Source: Phoenix dactylifera (taxonomy: Eukaryota > Streptophyta > Magnoliopsida > Arecales > Arecaceae). From it: 64,000 nt of DNA. The notes under the pieces are model-generated. The model saw only the letters and a list, made by a program, of their open reading frames with translations. It was not told the origin of the DNA and made no database searches. The stretch lies in contig NW_024067677.1 in assembly GCF_009389715.1 (NCBI RefSeq), forward strand, positions 1,178,001 to 1,242,000. Direction: 5' to 3'. The translations under genes were made by a program, and so were the position numbers. Positions 56,549 to 64,000 of the stretch are shown here, piece after piece (the stretch's first letter is position 1; each line of letters starts with the position of its first letter).

Positions 56549-58158
56549 TGTTGCCCAAGGTGACAACCCAAGAGGGGGGGTGAATTGGGTTTTCTAAAAA
56601 GTATGATCCCAAATTAACTAATAGATAAGTGCACAATGTAACCAATGTGAAAGGTGTAAATGCAGTGAAAGTGAATGTAAATAAGCTCTAGGCAATCACA
56701 AGTAAATCAGTAAGAAATTAAACTAGAGCAACTACACAATACAAGGAGGAAAGTAAAGCAAGATGCACAAAGGAACACAATCCAAACACAAGCAAGTATA
56801 GTGGTTCGGTGCACTCCAAGGCACCTACATCCACTCTCTAAGCGTCTCCTTAGAAATTCACTATAATTTTGCCAACTATAGTTGGATTATTTTACCGGGC
56901 TCACAATCCAAAAATCCACACAGTTGATTTTTCGGGCTCACCAACAAAACCCTCAACTCAGTTGGTTTTAAGGCTCACCAACAAAACCTTACAAGGAGAA
57001 TAAGTAATTCAGAATTTAAAGCTCCTTAAATAAGCAAACAAAATAATTATGCCCTAAAGAGGAAAGAAGAGAATGATATCGCTTGAAGGCGCTTTTTGTT
57101 TCTTCCTCACTGAGATTGCTTTACTCTTTAATGGGTTGGTTGAGCTCTTGAAAGCACTTGGGGTTTCTGCTCAACACTCTTCTTTTTGGCTTTTACCTGA
57201 AGCAATAAATGAACTCCCTCAGTTTTACTCTTTCTCTTGAATGCACACTTAATTTCTCACTGAAAATTATTTTCCTGATGAATAGTAGCTCTTAAATATT
57301 TTTCCAACCTCCAAATAGTAGTTATTAGTCGTTGGATTGAAGAAACTAGTCATTTATAGCCATTGGAGCTAGCTTTCAAAAGGACTTCTACAAAACTAGC
57401 CGTTAAGCTGTCAGTTGAGCTGGGGTTGACTCGAGTAGATCTGGGGTCGACTCTAGCAGATCTAGGTCGACTCGAATTCTGGTGGAGTCGGCTCAAGCAG
57501 AGATTCCAGAAGAGCATGTTTCTGTTAAGTCTGGTGGGGTCGATCCAAACTCTGGTGGGGTCGACTCGAGTTCTTGGTGCAAAAGAGCAAGTTTCTGTCA
57601 AGTCTGGTGGGTCGACCCGAACTCTGGTGGGGTCGACTCGAGTTCTGGGTGCAGAAGAGCAAATTTCTGTCAAATCTGGTGGGGTCAGCCCGAAAGCTGT
57701 ACCAATGTGCCAAAGCGTGCCGGGGTCGGCTCCAAACTTTTTGAAGTCGACTCTAATATTGATTCTCTATATCTTAAAGTTAGATTTGCACATAAAACTG
57801 AACTTCTTGAAGTAAAATATTGCAAGTCGTTTCTTTTCACTTAGGATGCTTGGCACATGAAAGTTTCATCTCTTTAAACTCGGAAAAGACAGAATTGCAC
57901 TTCAACTAAGGAAACTTGACTCTCAAGTCTATCAAACTGAAATTTAGGTCTTTCCTCAAGTTCTTCCATTAAATTCCTCTTTAGATGAGTTCTTGAAAGT
58001 TTTTTTTTTGTATCAGCAAAGCGTACCATGAATGTTTCAATTCTTTCTTCCTTAAACACTTATGTACAAGATCATCTCAAATACTTAATTTAAAAGTATT
58101 AGTATAACAATATGACCTCAATGGCTTTGTTAACATTAAAATCACACTAGGGTCAACA
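56549..58158 (-). repeat. SIRE-type copia 3' LTR (minus strand), about 1.6 kb
   Basis: On the plus strand it begins TGTTGCCCAAGG, contains CAAGAGGGGGGGTGAATTGGG near 56569 (a phrase characteristic of SIRE/Maximus LTRs) and ends GGGTCAACA at 58158. The polypurine tract, minus strand CAAAAAGGGGGAGATTG, lies directly outside the 58158 end. On the minus strand this is therefore the 3' LTR. The 5' LTR is not in the window. Confidence 0.65.
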
Positions 58159-59540
58159 ATCTCCCCCTTTTTGATGATCACAAAATATTGAGTATAAGCA
58201 AATTGACTTACATTCATGTGAAGAGTTAGGTTTAATATATAGGAAATGCTTATGGTGCAATAGTATCGAGATAGTCTAATTAATGAACGTATCATAAAGC
58301 ATAAGTTGAACCAAAAACTCCCCCTATCTTATCCAAATAGGTGCCAAAAGAATTTCAGCCTTGTTCCCCCTTACTCTTGTGTATCATCAAAGCAAGATTT
58401 CTAAAAATATGTATCAAAATAAGAGTTTAAGGTTATGTATCAAGGCAAAACAAAATTATATAATCAAGTATCAAAACAAAGTAAGATTACATAAATATGT
58501 ACCAGAGCTTATGATTATGTGCCAAAAGCTTATGTATCATGACTTCTTATATATCAATACATATGTATCATAACTTCTTATGCATCATGATTCTTTATTT
58601 ATCAAAGCAAAGTATGTATCTGAATTTTTTATGAATCAAGAGCTTATGTATCAAGATATTAAGTTTCAGAATTTCTTATATATCAAGACAAGATACTCAT
58701 ATATCTGAATTTCTTATGCATCAGAATTAGGTATCAAGAAATTCTTATGTATCAAAGACTGCCTCTTTTTTATCTTTATCTTTGTCTTATCTCCCCCTTA
58801 ATATTTGCTTAAGTATTAACTCACTCTCATATCTTCTTTTCTTTCCTATAAAATTTGCTGAGAGAATATCTCTTATATTTTCTCCCTTTTTTTTCTTATA
58901 GAATTTTTTATCTCACATATTTTCTCCTCCTTTTTGTTATCATCAAAAAGAGAATAAATTAAAAGGATAGCATTGCAATGAACATTACAAAGATCATAAG
59001 TCAAGAAGTAACATTGTATTTCATCTAAACCAAAAATACAATATTTCAGAGAAGAAATACAGACAATAACAGAGAGTAAACACAAATCAAAATAAATACA
59101 AAATCTAGAAGACACTTTAATCACCATCATGAGCTGTCCTAGAGGGTACTCCTGCTGTCCTATCACTAAGCCTACCAGAAGGATCTAAGGACTGAGGGAG
59201 AATCCTAGGTCTCCTGGTGTAGGTGGTGAAGTAGGGTCTAGGCTGCTGGGATGGGACGGTCTACGAGAAGTGATCGCTTTGAAAACTGGTTGGCTCTGTG
59301 CCGATACGTCAGAATTAGCGCCACGAGACTCCATCTGATCCAGTAATCTCCGCTTAATAGTAGTCAGCCTATCTGATAAGCTCACCATCTGTGCAGCTAG
59401 TCGATCAAAATATGCCTGATGAGAACACGACCAACCTCACAGTCTATCTGCCACCATATCAGCCAACTTGCTCAGCTGCTCATCTGTAAAACCAGCAGGT
59501 GCTAGTGGCTTTGGCTGAGAATGTGGGGCTAAAGATGATG
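58159..59540 (-). mobile_element. Interior 3' part of the SIRE-type element
   Basis: After the polypurine tract comes a long non-coding spacer with repeated CTCCCCCT-type tracts. Next is a decayed minus-strand reading frame (about 59540-59185) giving GFTDEQLSKLADMVAD, YFDRLAAQMVSLSDRLTTIKRRL and a Ser/Pro-rich tail. This helical region between pol and the 3' LTR resembles the extra (env-like) ORF region of SIRE elements. The frame has an internal stop. The element is cut off near 59540 by plus-strand copia sequence. Confidence 0.55.
58390..58760. repeat. TTATGTATCA degenerate tandem repeat
   Basis: More than a dozen copies of TTATGTATCA or close variants at about 20-30 bp spacing inside the SIRE spacer. 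Confidence 0.75.
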
Positions 59541-59544
59541 GAAG

Positions 59545-61140
59545 GAAATAGAAATGCTATCCTAAGTGAGATACCTATCTTACTAAATATTGAAGAAGAT
59601 ACAGAAATGTTTAGTTAAGCCACTGATTAAAGAGATGCAGGTTTTTGGAGGGAGGCAATTAATGATGAAATGGACTCAATATTATCTAATAATACTTGGG
59701 TATTAGTTGATTTGCCTCTAGGATCTAAACCAATTGGATGTAAATGGGTATTTAGAAGGAAATACAACATAGATGGATCTTTACAAACTTTTAAGGCTAG
59801 GTTAGTATCCAAAGGTTTCAAACAAAAGAAAGGTATAGATTATTTAATACATATACACCTGTGGCAAAAATAACATCTATTAGAGTATTGTTGGCACTAG
59901 CTTCCATATATAATCTACATATTCATCAAAAGGATGTTAAAACAGCCTTCTTAAATGATGATTTTGATGAAAAAGTACATATGGAACAACCTAAAGGATT
60001 TGTTATGCCAGGAAATAAAAAGAAAGTTTGCAAACTAATTAAGTCACTATATGGATTAAAGCAAGCACCAAAACAATGGCATGAGAAGTTTGACTCTGTG
60101 ATTTTGTCTCATGGTTTTAAACATAATAGTGCTGATGAATGTATTTATTCTAAATTTACAAAAGAATATGGTGTAATTGTTTACATTTATGTAGATGATA
60201 TGTTCATATTTGGGACCAACTTGATAGGCGTGTCTGAAATTAAGAAGTATCTAACTTCAAATTTAAGATGAAAGATCTTAATGAGGTAGACACTATCTTA
60301 GGAGTCAAAGTTAAGAAACATAGTGGGGGTTATGGTTTAAGCCAATCTCATTATATTGAAAAAATGCTTCTTAAATTTCAGCATCTAGGAATTAAAGAAG
60401 CAAGTACCCCATATGATTCTTCTTTTAAATTGATTGAAAACTTAGGCAGATCAGTTGCCCAACTAGAATATGCTAGTGCAATTAGTAGTTTGATATACAA
60501 TGCATTGCACTAGGCCAGATATAGCATTTACAGTTTACAAACTTTCTAGATATAGCAACAATCCTAGCATAGATCATTGGAAAGCTATTAGTAGAGTCTT
60601 TGGATATCTTAAACGAACTATTGGTATAGGATTGTACTTTAATAACTTTCCAACAGTACTAGAAGGATATAGTGGCGCTAGTTGGATCACTAGTGCAAGT
60701 GACAATAAATCAACATCTGGCTGAATTTTTACTCTTGATGGAGGAGCCATTTCATGGGCTTCAAAAAGGTAAACAATCATTTCACACTTCACCATGGAAT
60801 TTGAATTTGTAGCATTGGCTGTAGCATGTAAAGAAGCAAAATAACTAAAAAATATGTTACTAGATATAAACTTGTGGCCACAACCGATGCCATCTATATC
60901 TTTACACTATGATAGTGAAGCAACTATGTCTTGAGCATATAGTAAAGTTTATAATGGGAAGTCTAGACATATTAGCTTGAGACATGAATATGTAAGACAA
61001 TTAATATGAGATGGGATTATCACAATTGTGTATGTTAGATCAAGTAATAATTTGGCAGATCCTTTGACGAAAGGTCTCTCAAGAGACTTAGTTAAAAGTA
61101 CATCTAGTGGAATGGGTTTGAAACCCTTTTTCATTAAAAA
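59545..61140 (+). pseudogene. Ty1/copia pol (reverse transcriptase and RNase H), decayed
   Basis: Plus-strand frames in order: EAINDEMDSI-type start (59645-59680), CKWVFRRKYNIDGSLQTFKA and VSKGFKQKKGIDY (59740-59845), a frameshift near 59860, KDVKTAFLNDD and KSLYGLKQAPKQWHEKFD, then the catalytic YVDD (60188-60199). Frameshifts follow near 60265 and 60510, then TRPDIAFTVYKLSRYS and YLKRTIG. In-frame stops follow at 60721 (TGA) and 60771 (TAA), and the RNase H end reads KSRHISLRHEYVRQL and NLADPLTKGLS (to about 61085). Gag, protease and integrase are missing at the left, where the sequence meets the SIRE remnant. Confidence 0.88.
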
Positions 61141-61693
61141 AAAAATCACAAGTAATGGGAACCCAACCTAAAGCAAGTCTAAGGTTTAAAGAGTAACAAC
61201 AAATTACTGATAAGTAATGGATATAATAGTGAGGAATTTTATCTTTACTGAAACCCATTCTAAGATGTTTAGTGTTGCCTGTTATGCTAGTTAGGATGAG
61301 TTTAAACTCTTAATGAGATTCAAGAATTTTTCCAAAGTATTTAAGTAATAGGACACCAATGGAATCTTACCTATATGAACATAAGAAGTGGTGCCGCTTC
61401 AAACAAAAGTTTGTGTTTACTTTTGGAAATGTTCATGAAGTTCAGGATGGAGTTGTCTATATGTGTATTATGATTGGTGAACTACTCATTATAACTGGAT
61501 AGAATTTTGTGTGGGATATTTCCGGCTCTAACATGAATAAGTCTTGATTTAAGCTTTAGGCAACCATTGACTTAATTAGAACTTTAAAGTATCTACACTA
61601 ATTGAAGGTTTAAATCGAAAGATACCTTCTTCTATGCATAATTATGTCAATATTAAGACTGAGAGCCTCTATATTACAATCTAAGTAGGGGAT
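61141..61693 (+). other. 3' untranslated stretch of the plus-strand copia element
   Basis: Non-coding sequence between the end of pol and the polypurine tract AAGTAGGGGA (61683-61692). Confidence 0.55.
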
Positions 61694-62150
61694 TGTTAGA
61701 AATATTATATAGATTGTAATATGATGGTAATTTAATTTATAGATTTGAATAATTAAGTGTACAATAATATAGTGAGTAAGTTGTATTGGATTAAAAGTTC
61801 TCAAAGCAGCTATAACTTTATACAATTACAACTGCAGATAGATAACCACCTATTTGAATTTAAATCAAATACATCTTCAGAAACATTATGGTTAGAAAAG
61901 GCAGTTATTTACAACTATTTGAACTCTATAAATAGGAGTACAGGCTTAAGGATAAAGAAATAATTTTTATTATCTTTTAAGGCTCGCAGTTTTAATATAC
62001 GGTTTGGTGAGAGTTCTACAAAAAATCTTCAAAATTACTATCTGCAGATTTGTGACTTTGTTGTATCTTGAAGGTGATTTGCCAATAACCCAGTAGCAAA
62101 CTCTTGAAAGGGGGCAAATATCACCTTAAAGAAAGTGTCTTAGAAGCGCC
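61694..62150 (+). repeat. 3' LTR of the plus-strand copia element (right edge uncertain)
   Basis: TGTTAGAAATA follows directly after the polypurine tract. The LTR end cannot be fixed without its partner; somewhere between 62060 and 62190 is likely. TATAAATAGG at about 61929-61938 could be its promoter. Confidence 0.55.
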
Positions 62151-62407
62151 TCAAAGTTGCTTTGTTTTCTTTATAACCATTAAAACAAACAGTGTGAACT
62201 CAATGTCCACAATGGCAGCGAACTCTGATATTGTTCAACATGAAGTAGGGCTACCAGCCAGATCTTCAAAAGCAGAAGATAACTAGATAAGCACTTCTAA
62301 CCACTACATGGTCCACATCCAATGGCCTGAAAGGAAACAGACATCCTATAGAGCAGGCTCTACATACTAGGAATCATCCGTTCTGGTCCCTTTGATATAT
62401 ATATAGC

Positions 62408-62494
62408 ATCAGACTAAAAGCATCAGACAAGACCCAGCTTGATATCAGACTAAAAGCATCAGACAAGACCCAGCTTGATATCAGACTAAAAGCA
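62408..62494 (+). repeat. 36-bp minisatellite, about 2.4 units
   Basis: ATCAGACTAAAAGCATCAG recurs at 62408, 62444 and 62480; units are identical by eye. Confidence 0.92.
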
Positions 62495-62573
62495 TGTTTC
62501 GTTGAAAAACTGTGGTCGAACATTCCAATAATTCTCACCAGCAGATTTTCTGCAGGGCAACTTATTTATAACT

Positions 62574-63321
62574 CACTACAGGAATAGTGACTTTTAGCGG
62601 CATTTTTCTTGACCTTTACCGACGCTTATTAGTGTCGGAAAAAATCCTGCCGACGCAAGACAGAGCGTCGTAGACGCGTAGGCGATACCTGAGTGGAAAA
62701 TGTTTTTGCCGACGCTAAAGGAAAGCGTCGGCAAAACCAAGGATTTACCGATGCTTAAAAAAGCATCGGTGTATCTTCTTTTTCCGATGCAATTTAGCGT
62801 CGACATAGACTGAAAATAGCGCGTGCCGGTTGGTGCCGTAGAGGAGGAAGTAGGAGAGCAGGACGCAGACGGTCGCTCAGCGCCAGAGAGAAGGGAGGAG
62901 GAGAGGAGCTTGCCGTCGTACGTCGCTCGGCGCCGGAGAGGACAAGGGCCGGTCGCTCGTCGTCGGAGAGAAAGGAGGAGGAGAGGAGCTAGGGCTTGAT
63001 CGATCGGTCGGGATGCAAAATGAGGAGGAGGGGGCCGGCTGCTTGGTTTTGGTTGTTAATTTGACTTTTGACGACGCTTATACGCATCGTCTTAGGCTGC
63101 GACTAGTACGACGCTAATAAGTATCGTCTATTCCTACGCATTTTAAAAAAGCGTCGGCTTTTTCTGTAACATTACAACGACGCTCACACGCGTCGGCTGT
63201 TCTTAAGAATTACCGATGCTTAGTTAAAACGTCGGCAAATGTCGGAGCTATTCATTTTTTTCCCGAAGCTTTTCCTAGCGTCGGAAAAAAAGCATCCGGA
63301 AAGGCCGATTTTCCTGTAGTG
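62574..63321. mobile_element. Non-autonomous CACTA (En/Spm) element, 748 bp
   Basis: Ends CACTACAGGAA (62574-62584) and TTCCTGTAGTG (63311-63321) are perfect inverted repeats, flanked by the 3-bp repeat ACT (62571-62573 and 63322-63324). Both sub-terminal regions carry many CCGACGC/GCGTCGG copies in both orientations, the type of motif bound by CACTA transposase. The middle (62815-63045) is GC- and purine-rich, repeats GTCGCTCGGCGCCGGAGAG-like units and encodes no recognisable protein. Confidence 0.95.
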
Positions 63322-63324
63322 ACT

Positions 63325-63689
63325 GCTAAGTCGACTAGGCTCCTGGTATCTTTTAGGGCCTTGGCAGAAATGATCAAGGGTACACAATGGGTCTGAAGAG
63401 GCTCATATATATCTTTCTCCACCTAGCTCTTTTCTCAAGCTGGATAAAGGCACTATTAGACGCTGGAGAAAAATAGCTGGCATAGAGCGAAAAAAGAAAA
63501 GGAGGAGAAGAAGGAGCAGATGTCCGAGCATCTCATTTGGTGCGCTTAGAAGTGTATGAGAAAGTACTATATTTTTTAATACATAATGCAATGAGGATTG
63601 GAGTAAGTACTATATGAAATGAACGAGCGCTTTAGTAGAGTTTAAGACCCATTGAACAATACAATAGAAACAGCTAGGCCTAATGACCC
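63325..63689. other. Intergenic, nothing recognised
   Basis: No gene or element was supported. Confidence 0.5.
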
Positions 63690-64000
63690 ACTATATACAA
63701 GCGTACATATATGTATGCATACATACGTACTAACATACATATATACATACATGCATACGTACCTAGATACATATGTATGTACATGTGTGTATGTATGTGT
63801 GTGTGTGTGTGTATAGATAGATAGTTAGTTAGATACATAGATACATAGATATATATATACACGTACATACATACCTACATACATATATATGCATACCTAC
63901 ATACATACATTCATATATGCATGCATGAATATGTACATACGTACATACGTACCTATATACATATATATGTATAAGTACTTTAATATATACATACGTATGT
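63690..64000. repeat. TACA/TATG microsatellite running off the window
   Basis: Mixed TACATACA, TATGTATG, TGTGTG and GATAGATA words to the last base; open frames here are repeat artefacts. Confidence 0.93.

Noticed and set aside
61757..61963. Short plus-strand open frame of 68 codons
   Set aside because: It lies inside the copia 3' LTR and has no domain.
63680..63868. Open frame rich in Tyr/Thr/His/Ile
   Set aside because: Direct translation of the TACA/TATG microsatellite.

Overview
The window looks like nuclear DNA of a monocot. The one well-known complete gene is a PIN1-clade auxin efflux carrier whose loop and C-terminus look monocot-like, introns are plant-type GT-AG, and most of the sequence is plant transposable elements. 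The repeat style (hAT ends starting TAGGGGTGGCAA, SIRE-type copia, long gypsy LTRs) would suit a palm or another non-grass monocot, but that is inference. Only two genes appear complete: a five-exon gene at 7718-12630 (+) for a predicted plastid protein with a DUF3110-like domain (302 aa), and a six-exon PIN1-like gene at 48857-51651 (+, 636 aa). A broken first exon resembling plastid dehydroascorbate reductase lies at 28377-28515.

Layout. 1-5 kb: an LTR-like stretch, then a LINE 3' end (RNase H, poly-A) split by a 1.37-kb non-autonomous hAT element, then a second 5'-truncated LINE with 11-bp target duplications. 7.7-12.6 kb: the DUF3110-like gene, whose third intron holds a tRNA-type SINE and a Tourist-like MITE. 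12.9-28.4 kb: a layered LTR-retrotransposon complex. Element 1 (12945-18482, TSD GCGTG) and element 2 (20188-25783, TSD GGCCT) are related non-autonomous gypsy elements on the minus strand. Their LTRs carry 1.2-1.6 kb of extremely GC-rich quasi-repetitive U3. Element 2 sits inside a partial element-1 LTR. That LTR piece plus about 1.4 kb of right flank is a tandem duplicate of the end of element 1 and its flank. The second flank copy alone carries a tandem TRIM (three identical 137-bp LTRs, two internal domains, TSD ATAGG); the first copy preserves the empty site.

28.5-48.8 kb is gene-poor, AT-rich sequence with decayed transposon pieces: a hAT-like tail, a copia pol end, a copia primer-binding site, CCGGT-rich repeats and an old direct duplication. 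PIN1 follows at 48.9-51.7 kb. Downstream are old TRIM copies in both orientations, a gypsy LTR fragment with a 40-bp minisatellite, a SIRE-type copia 3' end on the minus strand, a decayed copia pol with 3' LTR on the plus strand, and an intact-ended CACTA element at 62574-63321. The window ends in a TACA/TATG microsatellite.

The two genes have no visible functional link. The sequence supports a relative order in the middle region: element 1 is oldest (its LTRs differ by many transitions), then the flank duplication, then element 2 and the TRIM (TRIM LTRs identical by eye). All family assignments come from motif reading; no search was run.
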